From Candidatus Pantoea soli (lineage in GTDB: Bacteria; Pseudomonadota; Gammaproteobacteria; Enterobacterales; Enterobacteriaceae), in assembly GCF_007833795.1 (NCBI RefSeq), contig NZ_CP032702.1, positions 3,472,001 through 3,536,000 on the forward strand: a DNA stretch of 64,000 nucleotides, in the 5' to 3' direction. How positions within the stretch are numbered: the stretch's first letter is position 1; each line of letters opens with the position of its first letter. The notes under the pieces are model-generated. The model made no database searches. It saw only the letters and a list, made by a program, of their open reading frames with translations, and was not told where the DNA came from. The position numbers were made by a program, and so were the translations under genes. Positions 9,837-17,877 of this stretch are shown here, one piece after another.

Positions 9837-10200
9837 GTCGTTGCCTCTTTAATGTGTAAGTTCCCTGCAGGCCGTCAAGGGTGGAGAGCCACGCCGCCTG
9901 TTCAGGCAATACGAAAAGCGTGGTATGAAGCTATTACAGTGAAATAAATTTTTCAAATAGTTCTTTTTGGAAAATTTCTTTTTAGCGGCCTGGATCGCAT
10001 TTTTCCGGCCATTGTTTCCGGCCGGTGATAAACCGTGGCGTATCGCGCTGTGGCAGGCGTGATGTACCGCAACCTGTGTGAAAAAGAGGGGCGATGGCGG
10101 CGGTGTGAGGAGGAAATCCGCCGGGCCGCGAGTGCGCAGCGGCAAACGAAATATGAAATTTTTGCGAGGCAGATCCAATATCTGTTATTTCATATTTCAC
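9837..10200 (-). promoter_or_regulatory. iolA upstream region with 12-bp inverted repeat
   Basis: No gene is visible. GAAATATGAAAT at 10148-10159 and ATTTCATATTTC at 10187-10198 are exact reverse complements 27 bases apart, containing the ATTTCAT 7-mer seen at the other iol promoters. Nearer to iolA are GAAATAAATTTTTC (9941-9954) and the palindrome GAAAATTTC (9970-9978). The AT-rich block 9931-9985 probably holds the iolA promoter, with the distal repeat allowing a looped repressor complex. This is inference from sequence symmetry. Confidence 0.5.
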
Positions 10201-10228
10201 TAAAAACGAAATAAATGTTTTCTTTGCA

Positions 10229-10252
10229 GCATCCGCATCCGCATCCGCATCC
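10229..10252. repeat. Hexanucleotide repeat (GCATCC)x4
   Basis: Four perfect tandem copies of GCATCC lie in the non-coding gap between iolA and yhhS, inside the possible small-RNA region. Such a repeat could change copy number by slippage. It is not in a reading frame of any called gene. Confidence 0.85.
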
Positions 10253-10311
10253 GCCTGCTGCGCAATGAACCCTTATCTGTGTCCTTAACCGGACACGCTT
10301 TTGTACCTGTT

Positions 10312-10335
10312 GGCCTCGGTCGGAGGCCTTTTTTT
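10312..10335 (+). terminator. Orphan rho-independent terminator, plus strand
   Basis: GGCCTC (10312-10317), a five-base loop, GAGGCC (10323-10328) and seven T residues. The T run is only on the plus strand, yet the genes on both sides are read on minus, so it cannot serve yhhS or iolA. Confidence 0.75.
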
Positions 10336-10371
10336 CTGACGGCTACCGGCATAACCTCCTCTGCTGCCTGC

Positions 10372-11598
10372 TCAGCTGCTGCTGCGGTGAACCTCGTCTG
10401 CCGCATCGTCCGGCTGATGTTTCAGCATGCGCAGCGTACAGAACAGGGCAAAACAGACCAGCAGCGCGGCCAGCAGATAAACCAGCGAGACACCGGCGTA
10501 ACTCATAATAAAGCCGGCGATCGGGCCGGTGATGCCCAGCGATAAATCCATAAAGGCGGTGTAGGTCGCCAGCGCGCTGCCCTGATTCTGCTGCGGCACC
10601 ACTTTCACCGCCACCACGCCGATGGCCGGAAAGACCAGCGAGAAACCAGCGCCGGTCAGAAACGCCCCCAGTTTTGCCATCCACGGATCGAACGAGGCGG
10701 CCACCATAAACAGCCCGGCGGCTTCAATAGCAAAGCACAGGCTGGCCACGCGCAGTCCGCCCTGTTTGTTAATGGCATTCGGAAACAGCAGGCGCGCCCC
10801 AACAAAGGCGGCGCTGAACAGCGTCAGCGCAAAGGCGGCACCGTCCCAGCCTTTCTCACGATAAAACAGCGTAATAAAGGTGGCGATGACGCCAAAGCCA
10901 GCCGATCCCATTGCCAGCAACAGCCCGAAACCATACACTTTGCCCAGCACCGCGCGAAACGGCAGCGGTTTGGCTTTGCTGCCTTTTACCGCGGCACGCG
11001 GCAGTGCCAGCACGATTGCCAGCAGGCTGATGGCAATGATCACCGCCGAGAGCAGCAGCAAACCGCCGTGGCGGAAGATCATCACGCCGAGCGGTGCGCC
11101 AATCGCCATGGCACCATAAGTGACAATACCGTTCCACGAGATCACCCGGCCGATATGCAGCGATCCCACCTTTGCCACGCCCCACAGCGAGGTGCCGGTG
11201 CCGCAAAAACTTTGTCCGACCCCCAGCAGTATGCGCCCGAGGCACAGCAGCGCCAGACTGAGTATCGTCTGCCCGGCCAGCAGCGCCGAGAGTAAAATGC
11301 ACAGCCCGCTAATCAGGCTGCCCACCAGCCCCAGCACCACCACCTTTTTCGGCCCCCAGCTATCGGCATAGCGTCCGGCGTGCGGCCGGCTAATCAGCGT
11401 GGCGAGGTATTGCAGGCTGATCACCACCCCGGCCCAGAATGCGCTGTAGCCGAGGCCGTCGTGCACAAAGCCCGGCAGCACCGCCAGCGGCAAACCAATG
11501 GTGAGATAGGTGGCGAAGTTAAACTTCACGATAGAGAGAATGGACAGATTCAGGCGGAGCCGGCTGGACTCTGCAGCCGCGGCGGGCTGATCGGGCAT
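10372..11598 (-). CDS. yhhS: MFS transporter YhhS
   Basis: A 408-residue, 12-helix major facilitator protein. It closely follows E. coli YhhS as I recall it, including SIVKFNFATYLTIGLPLAVLPG, ISLQYLATLISRPHAGRYAD, the ISWNGIVTYGAMAIGAPLG block, GFGVIATFITLFY, and VVPQQNQGSALATYTAFMD. E. coli YhhS is an inner-membrane efflux-type carrier whose substrate is not well defined (arabinose and glyphosate have been suggested). It is divergent from yhhT as its neighbour, the same pairing as in E. coli, which supports orthology. Confidence 0.9.
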   Translation of the reverse strand: MPDQPAAAAESSRLRLNLSILSIVKFNFATYLTIGLPLAVLPGFVHDGLGYSAFWAGVVISLQYLATLISRPHAGRYADSWGPKKVVVLGLVGSLISGLCILLSALLAGQTILSLALLCLGRILLGVGQSFCGTGTSLWGVAKVGSLHIGRVISWNGIVTYGAMAIGAPLGVMIFRHGGLLLLSAVIIAISLLAIVLALPRAAVKGSKAKPLPFRAVLGKVYGFGLLLAMGSAGFGVIATFITLFYREKGWDGAAFALTLFSAAFVGARLLFPNAINKQGGLRVASLCFAIEAAGLFMVAASFDPWMAKLGAFLTGAGFSLVFPAIGVVAVKVVPQQNQGSALATYTAFMDLSLGITGPIAGFIMSYAGVSLVYLLAALLVCFALFCTLRMLKHQPDDAADEVHRSSS

Positions 11599-11822
11599 GA
11601 GTGATTACGCTCGCGTTTGACGAAATATTGATAGAGAAGGCTAACTATACGTTATGTCGGCTGCCGCGCATCCGTCAATCTTCCCGGCCGCCGCTCAGCC
11701 AGGCGCAACGCTAAAGCGCGGGCGGTGCCGGGCAGACTGCGCTGCGTTCAGGCAAGCATAACAATCACTTAATTGCCGTTCAGCTACACTCTTTTCAGCC
11801 AATATAAAAATCAGGAGAAGGC

Positions 11823-12872
11823 ATGAACGAGAAGCCACAGGAGAAAACCGGCCAGAACATTCTGGTCAAGCTGGCGATGTTAGTGATTATTCTGGCAGGG
11901 ATTCGTGCGGCTTCGGAAATTCTGGTGCCGTTTCTGCTGGCCAGCTTTCTGGCGATTGTGCTGAATCCGCTGGTTACGCTGCTGATGCGCCGCGGACTGC
12001 GCCGCAGCCTGGCCATTACGCTGGTGATCTCGGTCATCATCATCGTTCTGCTGTTGCTGGTGGGCGTCCTGGCCTCTTCCCTCAGTGATTTCAGCGAAAC
12101 CTATCCGCAAATCCGCACCCTGCTGGAACAGAAACTGACCGTGGTGCAGCATTTCGCCGCGCAGTTTCATATCAATATCTCAACGGAGGCGCTGGCAGCA
12201 CGACTCGATCCCAACATCATTATGAACATGGCAACTACCCTGCTGGCGCAGTTTTCCGGTGCCATGACCAATGTGCTGCTACTGATCCTGACGGTGATCT
12301 TTATGCTGTTTGAAGTGCACCATCTGCCCTACAAGCTGCGTAACGCCATGATGAATCCGCAGATCCGCATTGCTGGTCTGCACAAGGCGCTGAAAGGCGT
12401 GACGCACTATCTGGCGCTGAAAACGCTGGTCAGTTTGATTACCGGACTTTCGGTCTGGCTGGTGCTGTTACTGCTGGACGTCAAATTCGCCCTGTTCTGG
12501 GGCCTGGTGGCCTTTATCCTCAACTTTATCCCGAACATTGGTCCGATTATCGCCGGCGTGCCGCCGTTTATTCAGGCGCTGGTGCTGAACGATATCTACG
12601 ATGCCATGCTGGTTGCCGCCCTGTTCAGTGCCATCCATATGGTGTTCGGTAATATGCTGGAGCCACGCCTGATGGGCCGCGGGCTCGGGCTCTCGACGCT
12701 GGTGGTTTTCCTGTCACTGATTTTCTGGGGCTGGCTGCTGGGGCCGGTTGGCATGCTGTTGTCAGTACCGCTGACCAGCGTGACCAAAATTCTGATGGAA
12801 ACCACGCCGGGCGGCAGCCGTCTGGCGATTATGCTGGGCAATGGCCGGCCGCGGCCTTCCCGTCTGCGCTGA
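11823..12872 (+). CDS. yhhT: AI-2E/PerM family inner-membrane protein YhhT
   Basis: A 349-residue polytopic membrane protein of the AI-2 exporter / PerM superfamily. Hydrophobic segments cluster at residues 15-75, then a soluble stretch of about 80 residues, then a second membrane block. Family hallmarks are FILNFIPNIGPIIAGVPP and FGNMLEPRLMGRGLGLS, followed by WGWLLGPVGMLLSVPLT. A strong AGGAGAAGG ribosome site precedes the ATG. It is paired head-to-head with yhhS. The substrate is unknown; the AI-2 label is a family name only. Confidence 0.9.
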   Translation: MNEKPQEKTGQNILVKLAMLVIILAGIRAASEILVPFLLASFLAIVLNPLVTLLMRRGLRRSLAITLVISVIIIVLLLLVGVLASSLSDFSETYPQIRTLLEQKLTVVQHFAAQFHINISTEALAARLDPNIIMNMATTLLAQFSGAMTNVLLLILTVIFMLFEVHHLPYKLRNAMMNPQIRIAGLHKALKGVTHYLALKTLVSLITGLSVWLVLLLLDVKFALFWGLVAFILNFIPNIGPIIAGVPPFIQALVLNDIYDAMLVAALFSAIHMVFGNMLEPRLMGRGLGLSTLVVFLSLIFWGWLLGPVGMLLSVPLTSVTKILMETTPGGSRLAIMLGNGRPRPSRLR

Positions 12873-13112
12873 TGCGGTGGCGGCCCGGGGGCTGCCGCGG
12901 GCGGTGCCGGTTTCGGCTGCGCAGAGGACTCGCCTGCCACCTGACAGGACTTACCTTCTCCTCTGTCAATTAACGCCGCGCGCTGCCGATTATTGACCTG
13001 TATCAGAACGATGCAAAAGCAAAACGCTAACATGCACGGCCCCGGGAAAATGGTATGCTGCTGACGCCGCGTTTCGCTCCCGGCGTTGCGTAAACCCACC
13101 GAGGAAAGTCTG

Positions 13113-14720
13113 GTGCCTCTGCAAAAACGACATCGCGATTTTGGCTGGCTGTTTATTGTCTGTGCCGGGCTCTTCCCGCTGGTGCTGGGCATCCTCTGCA
13201 CCGCGATTGAAGCGCGCCACACGGTACGGCAGCAGCAGATTGCGGCCGCCGGCACGCTGCTGGCGCAGGCGGAAAAAATGAGCGACAGCGCATGGGATAT
13301 GATCACCACGCTGCGCCAGTATCAGCATCGTCCCTGTGCGGAAATCGAAGAAACCCTGCAGCGAACCGGAACACTCAACGCCTACTTTCGCTCCATCGGC
13401 ATGCTGCAGGGAGACCGCATCAGCTGCTCCTCGGCCTATGGGCTGGGGCACGGACGGCTGTCAGAGATGATGATGCAGCCGCCGCCGGTGACCGGCAAAG
13501 CCTGGTGGAGCCTCTCCATTCGCGGCACGCTGGGCGTGCCGGCGCGGCCTGCGGTGATTTTTGTGCGCCAGCTGCCGGACAGCAGCGGCTTCTGGGCGGT
13601 GATTGATGGTCAGTATCTGATGGACTTTATGCACGCCATGGGCGAATCACGCGGCTATCAGATGAGCCTGCAGTTTAACGGCGGCGCCATCATCCACAGC
13701 GGCCCGGGTGAACAGCCGGCCCAGCTGTACATCAAAAGCGCGGAATACCACGCCACGTCCGCCCGCTATCCGATTAGCGTGCACGTCACGGTGCCGGCCA
13801 GCGAGCTGATCAAATCCTGGCGTCAGGCGTTGCTGATTTTCCTGCCGATGGCCGCCATTTTTTCGATTCTGCTCATGGTGCTGACCGCCAACTGGCTGCG
13901 CCGTCGTCTCTCCTGGGCCGACGAGATTCGCCGCGCGATGCGCAATCGCCAGTTCACGGTACATTATCAGCCGGTGTACAGCACCGAAATTGAGCGCTGC
14001 AAAGGCGCAGAGGCGCTGATGCGCTGGCAGCTGCCGAACGGCGAAATGATTCGTCCGGACATTTTTATCAGTCATGCGGAATCTGAAGGCATGATTGTGC
14101 CGCTGACCCGGCATCTGCTGGAGCTGATGGCAGAAGACCTGCAAAGCTGGCCGGTGGAGCCCGGCTTCCACATCGGGTTTAACCTCGCGGCAGAACACCT
14201 GCAGCACCCCGATTTTGTGCAGGACATGATGCGCTTTGCGCGTCGTATCCGGCACAAGCAGATGGTGATTACACTGGAGCTGACCGAACGCAGCCTGATA
14301 GAAGACGGGGAACTGGTGGCGCGTAAGCTGCGCCATCTGCAGTCACACGGCATGAAAGTCGCGATTGACGACTTTGGCACCGGCCACTGCTCACTCTCCT
14401 ATCTGCTGACGTTCCCGCTGGATTATCTGAAGATTGACCGCGGCTTCATCAATGCCATTGAAGGGCTGGAAACGGAAACGCCGGTGCTGGACACCATTAT
14501 CACGCTGTGTCACAAACTGCAGCTGGACGTGCTCGGTGAAGGCGTGGAGACGGCGTTACAATTTGCCTACCTGCGGCAGCGTGGCGTCGGGCTGATTCAG
14601 GGCTATTATTATGCCCGTCCGATGGACAATGACCGGCTGCAGGCCTGGCTAAGCGAGCAGGGCCGTCAGCCGCTTTCCGCTGAGGTAACGCATGAGCCTG
14701 AACTGCATCATCCTGGATGA
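13113..14720 (+). CDS. CSS-domain EAL cyclic-di-GMP phosphodiesterase
   Basis: A membrane-bound phosphodiesterase predicted to cleave c-di-GMP to pGpG. A first helix at residues about 10-30, a periplasmic CSS sensing domain (RISCSSAYG carries the Cys-Ser-Ser motif), a second helix around 240-265, then a complete EAL domain. Catalytic motifs are intact: EALMRW, FNLAAEH, ELTERS, AIDDFGTG, LKIDRGF, and GEGVET with QGYYYARP at the end. The GTG at 13113 is chosen as start because GAGG (13101-13104) lies eight bases upstream; an in-frame TTG at 13086 is less likely. In CSS-EAL proteins the periplasmic thiols sense redox or Dsb status. The stop lies inside the next gene, so the two are coupled. Confidence 0.9.
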   Translation: MPLQKRHRDFGWLFIVCAGLFPLVLGILCTAIEARHTVRQQQIAAAGTLLAQAEKMSDSAWDMITTLRQYQHRPCAEIEETLQRTGTLNAYFRSIGMLQGDRISCSSAYGLGHGRLSEMMMQPPPVTGKAWWSLSIRGTLGVPARPAVIFVRQLPDSSGFWAVIDGQYLMDFMHAMGESRGYQMSLQFNGGAIIHSGPGEQPAQLYIKSAEYHATSARYPISVHVTVPASELIKSWRQALLIFLPMAAIFSILLMVLTANWLRRRLSWADEIRRAMRNRQFTVHYQPVYSTEIERCKGAEALMRWQLPNGEMIRPDIFISHAESEGMIVPLTRHLLELMAEDLQSWPVEPGFHIGFNLAAEHLQHPDFVQDMMRFARRIRHKQMVITLELTERSLIEDGELVARKLRHLQSHGMKVAIDDFGTGHCSLSYLLTFPLDYLKIDRGFINAIEGLETETPVLDTIITLCHKLQLDVLGEGVETALQFAYLRQRGVGLIQGYYYARPMDNDRLQAWLSEQGRQPLSAEVTHEPELHHPG

Positions 14721-15651
14721 TTACCAGAACGTCGCCCTGTCGCTGGCGGACTGGGCATCGCTTGCCCCCCACGTCCACACCACCACCCTGACCCGCCATA
14801 TTGCCGATGAAGATGCGCTGGTTCAGCAGATTGCTCACGCTGATATCCTGGTGGTCATGCGCGAGCGCACGCCGCTGACCGCCAGCCTGATTGGCCGCCT
14901 GCCGCAGCTGAAAATGGTGGTGACCTCCGGCATGCGCAATGCCGCCATAGACCTGCACGCCTGTGCCGAACGCTATATTGCCGTGTGCGGCACCCGCAGC
15001 AGCAGCGCCGCGCCGCTGGAGCTGAGCTGGGGCCTGCTGATTGGGCTGGCGCGTCATATTTATACGGAGAATCAGGCGCTGCGCAGCAACGGTGTGTGGC
15101 AGCAGACGCTGGGTATCGGTCTGCAGGGGAAAACGCTGGGCCTGATCGGCCTGGGCAAAATTGGCGGTGAGATGGCCAACGTGGCGCAGGCATTTGGCAT
15201 GCAGGTGTGTGCCTGGAGCCAGAACCTGACGCCGGAACGCGCGGCCGACTGCGGGGCTGAACGCTTGCCCGCGCTGCACGATCTGCTCAGAAAGAGCGAT
15301 ATCGTGTCACTGCATCTGGTGCTGAGCGAACGCACGCGTCATCTGCTGGATGCGACCGCCTTCAGCCAGATGAAACCCGGCGCGCTATTGATTAACACCG
15401 CGCGCGCAGGCCTGGTCGATCAGCAGGCGATGATTGCGGCGCTGCAATCCGGTCAGCTGGCCGGGGCCGGGCTGGACGTGTTTGACCAGGAGCCGCTGCC
15501 GGCCGATCATCCGCTGCGCCAGCTGCCGAACGTGCTGGCAACGCCGCATCTGGGCTATGTCGCCGACAGCAACTACCGCACTTACTTCACGCAGGCGGTG
15601 GAAAACATTCACGGCTGGCTGCACGGTGCCCCGTTACGCTCACTGTTCTGA
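14692..15651 (+). CDS. D-2-hydroxyacid dehydrogenase family protein
   Basis: A 319-residue NAD(P)-dependent D-isomer 2-hydroxyacid dehydrogenase. The Rossmann motif GLIGLGKIGGEMA lies near the middle. The catalytic triad is visible as Arg in NTARAGLVD, Glu in FDQEPLPADHP and His in ATPHLGYVAD. Substrate is not predictable; members include glyoxylate, hydroxypyruvate and phosphoglycerate reductases. Its ATG lies 29 bases inside the end of the EAL gene and has a GAGG site six bases upstream, so translation is probably coupled. No functional link with c-di-GMP is evident. Confidence 0.88.
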   Translation: MSLNCIILDDYQNVALSLADWASLAPHVHTTTLTRHIADEDALVQQIAHADILVVMRERTPLTASLIGRLPQLKMVVTSGMRNAAIDLHACAERYIAVCGTRSSSAAPLELSWGLLIGLARHIYTENQALRSNGVWQQTLGIGLQGKTLGLIGLGKIGGEMANVAQAFGMQVCAWSQNLTPERAADCGAERLPALHDLLRKSDIVSLHLVLSERTRHLLDATAFSQMKPGALLINTARAGLVDQQAMIAALQSGQLAGAGLDVFDQEPLPADHPLRQLPNVLATPHLGYVADSNYRTYFTQAVENIHGWLHGAPLRSLF

Positions 15652-16098
15652 GCGGCGGGCGCGCCGCTTTTCTGCAATGCGCAGCGCCACGTCAAGACTG
15701 TCCTCTGCCGGTGCGGTACCGGACGGTCGCGGCTGTGCCCTGAGCCGCTGATGGATGCGCTGCAGCGCAGCCACCCGCTCATGCACCTGCAACACGTCGT
15801 CTGATGTCTGCGCAGTCTGCTGCGACACCCGGCTGACCCACTGCCGCGGGGAAAACTGCGCCCTGATCGGCTGAGCAGATAAGCCCGCCGGCCGCCACTT
15901 TTTCAGCCGCTGCATCAGCGCACCGGGCGGCGATGCCAGCAGCGCAAGCTGCGCATCGGCGCGCGCATCATACGCGAGCCATACAGATGTGGCTGTGCCA
16001 GGGGCGCTTTCCGGCGGCTGATGACGATGATTTCTGACTGCACTGTCGATCATCGACAGCCAGGGATTGCCAGCATTGCAAGGATCTTTACGCGCCAT
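15640..16098 (-). CDS. Hypothetical protein, convergent with the dehydrogenase gene
   Basis: A 152-residue soluble protein not recognised as any family. It begins MARKDPCNAGNPWLSMID. It is Arg/Gln/Ala rich, with a likely helical C-terminal half (VLQVHERVAALQRIHQRL) and a basic end (RIAEKRRARRSEQ). The ATG at 16098 is chosen because GGTGGAG lies just upstream; the frame is open a little further 5-prime. Its 3-prime end overlaps the convergent dehydrogenase gene by 12 bases. It may be a real lineage-specific gene, but the evidence is only an open frame with a ribosome site. Confidence 0.5.
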   Translation of the reverse strand: MARKDPCNAGNPWLSMIDSAVRNHRHQPPESAPGTATSVWLAYDARADAQLALLASPPGALMQRLKKWRPAGLSAQPIRAQFSPRQWVSRVSQQTAQTSDDVLQVHERVAALQRIHQRLRAQPRPSGTAPAEDSLDVALRIAEKRRARRSEQ

Positions 16099-16202
16099 AA
16101 CCACTCCACCAATAACGGGGCGGCAGAGTATCCCTGAATGCCTGAACCGCGACAACACCGACCTGCCGTTCCGCTCTGCGTAAAGACAGGCCGTCCGCCC
16201 GG

Positions 16203-16673
16203 TCAGGTATGACAGTAGAGTCGCGGCAGGCCGGCGAAATAGATCATCTGATCGCCATTCGGCAGCGGGTGCATCTGGTAATAATCACTGTGCCCTTCCT
16301 TCGCCATGGAGAGCAGCACGTGGGGTGCCAGCGCGCCAGGCACCGTATCCTCTGCCAGCGTGCGCACGCTGTGCGTAGTGCTGAGCATAAAATCACCCTG
16401 CCGCCGCCAGGTCAGTTCAGACAGGCGGTGGATACGATAAGGCTTTCCTGCCACCGTCACGCTGCCGATCAGCGTCGCGCTGCTGCTGCCATCCGGTCGG
16501 AAACGCGCATGGATGGTGGCGGCAATCGAGGCGACCTGTGCGCCTTCATTATCCACGTGGTACGGCACTTCACACCATTCCGGCACCGGCGCAGTGGGCC
16601 GTTCCAGCCATACCAGCGCCCAGGGCAGCACCAGCGCCAGCAGCGTGCCCCCAATCCACACTCTGTTACGCAT
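16203..16673 (-). CDS. FidL/YqeJ-like single-helix membrane protein
   Basis: 156 residues with one N-terminal membrane helix (about residues 5-23) and a periplasmic domain of about 130 residues. The domain has a repetitive strand pattern (ATLIGSVTVAGKPYRIHRLSELTWRR) and a Cys near the C-terminus (PRLYCHT). Size, topology and position straight after a membrane winged-helix regulator match the FidL of Salmonella marT-fidL and YqeJ of E. coli yqeI-yqeJ. It overlaps the regulator stop by eight bases, so translation is coupled. Role inferred: a periplasmic partner or modulator of the regulator. Family membership is judged from context and layout, not alignment. Confidence 0.6.
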   Translation of the reverse strand: MRNRVWIGGTLLALVLPWALVWLERPTAPVPEWCEVPYHVDNEGAQVASIAATIHARFRPDGSSSATLIGSVTVAGKPYRIHRLSELTWRRQGDFMLSTTHSVRTLAEDTVPGALAPHVLLSMAKEGHSDYYQMHPLPNGDQMIYFAGLPRLYCHT

Positions 16674-17517
16674 CCGGCGACTCCCCGGCGGTGACGCTCC
16701 ATGCCAGACACTGATTATCTTTTTGCGCAATCGGCTTGGCGCACAGAAAGGCGCTGCTGAATAACTGCGTGCGCCCCGGATTGATATACACAAACTGCGC
16801 CGGGCTGCCATCCGGCAGGCGCGGCTGCCAGTGGTGGTAACGGCGCAGGGCGTTTTGCACGATGAAGGAATCCGGGGTGAGATCGCGACCAATAAAAAAC
16901 TGCGTACTGCCTTCGCGCAGATAAGGGGTGTACGCCAGCGCATCGCCCTGTGCCGGGGCGAAAAAGTGACGCGCAACCAGCGCCAGTGCGGCATTGGCGC
17001 ACAGCAGCGCAATGAGCATCGCGCGCAGCGGCCATCTTCTGCGCGGCGTGCCTGCCGGCAGCGCGGCCACAGGCGCGGTGCTGACAGCAGATGGCTCGGG
17101 CACATTCACGGGCGCTGTGCTGGCAGCAGGTACCTCGGGCATATTCACGGGCGCTGCGCTGACCGCAGGCGCCTCGTTCAGACGCACGACGTCGGCCTGC
17201 CCGGCCAGCACACAGCCAATCAGCGGTACCTGCAACACCAGCGGGCCCGGTGCCTGCGCCCGGGCGGCAAGCTGGTTGATTTCCGCAATCGTAGCGGTAA
17301 GCCGGTCGGCAAAAGGCACCTCATCCGGCACGCGCTGAAACAGCGTATGCAGCGCCTGATTGCGCACCAGCTGGCCACCGGCGTTCAGCACCCGGTACAG
17401 CACGGCGGTCTGCAGCGGCGTCAGGACGACACGTTGCGCGGGCTGTTGCATCGGGTATAAGACCTGCTGTTGCGTATCAAAACAGAGGCTGTTGGCAAAC
17501 AAAACAAAGCGCGCCAT
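16666..17517 (-). CDS. Membrane-anchored winged-helix regulator (MarT/YqeI/CadC-like)
   Basis: 283 residues. Residues about 5-105 form an OmpR-type winged helix: an N-terminal sheet (FVLFANSLCFDTQQQ), LTPLQTAVLYRVLNAGGQLVRNQALH, and a C-terminal hairpin (PLVLQVPLIGCVL). A Pro/Ala/Val-rich linker with internal repeats follows at about 115-155, then a single membrane helix at about 162-182, then a periplasmic domain of about 100 residues with two Cys (FLCAKPIAQKDNQCLAW) that could form a disulfide. This is the ToxR/CadC layout: a DNA-binding domain inside and a sensor outside. Targets are unknown; the FidL-like gene overlaps its end. Confidence 0.8.
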   Translation of the reverse strand: MARFVLFANSLCFDTQQQVLYPMQQPAQRVVLTPLQTAVLYRVLNAGGQLVRNQALHTLFQRVPDEVPFADRLTATIAEINQLAARAQAPGPLVLQVPLIGCVLAGQADVVRLNEAPAVSAAPVNMPEVPAASTAPVNVPEPSAVSTAPVAALPAGTPRRRWPLRAMLIALLCANAALALVARHFFAPAQGDALAYTPYLREGSTQFFIGRDLTPDSFIVQNALRRYHHWQPRLPDGSPAQFVYINPGRTQLFSSAFLCAKPIAQKDNQCLAWSVTAGESPDA

Positions 17518-17877
17518 GCCGCTCCTGAATCCCTGAGAAGAAACTGGCGCAAGTATAGGTTTTTTCCGTTATCAGCGCACGCGGAGTGCGGCCTGCGTCG
17601 CGTTGAGAAAAATTATATTTGCAGCGATTACGGACCAGAACAGCCAGAGTTTTAGCCAAAAAATAACCAGTTACTGGCGTAAACATGACAAATATCACAC
17701 AAAAACGGTATACTCTGTCGCGCGACGCAATTATTGCCGCGGTAATAATTGCTCCGGCAGGCCAGGGTAAAACCCACTTTCACGGCTATGCTTTAATTTT
17801 CTCAACGCCGCGGACTGATCGCAGCACCTGAGTCCGCAGCGTTGAGGATTTTTCGAATTCCAATACAGGGTAACCTC
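17518..17877 (+). promoter_or_regulatory. proP promoter and structured leader
   Basis: A 360-base non-coding stretch between the MarT-like gene and proP. It holds a 26-base near-palindrome at 17727-17752 (GCAATTATT and AATAATTGC around CCGCGG). A 16-bp hairpin follows, with one mismatch: left arm 17801-17816, right arm 17831-17846, a 14-base loop, and then GA and five T. The hairpin ends about 30 bases before the proP ATG at 17878, so it resembles an attenuator or an RNase III substrate. The E. coli proP leader is reported to be processed by RNase III. The promoter itself is not placed with confidence. Confidence 0.6.

Larger units (their letters stand above)
10201..10336 (+). ncRNA. Possible small RNA ending at an orphan plus-strand terminator
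   Basis: Between iolA and yhhS, both read on minus, the plus strand carries a hairpin GTGTCC/GGACAC (10279-10296) and then a terminator (GGCCTC/GAGGCC plus seven T) with no open reading frame in front of it. That is the usual 3-prime layout of an enterobacterial small RNA. The 5-prime end is not known; AT-rich DNA around 10185-10215 could hold a promoter. No known small RNA is recognised. Confidence 0.3.
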
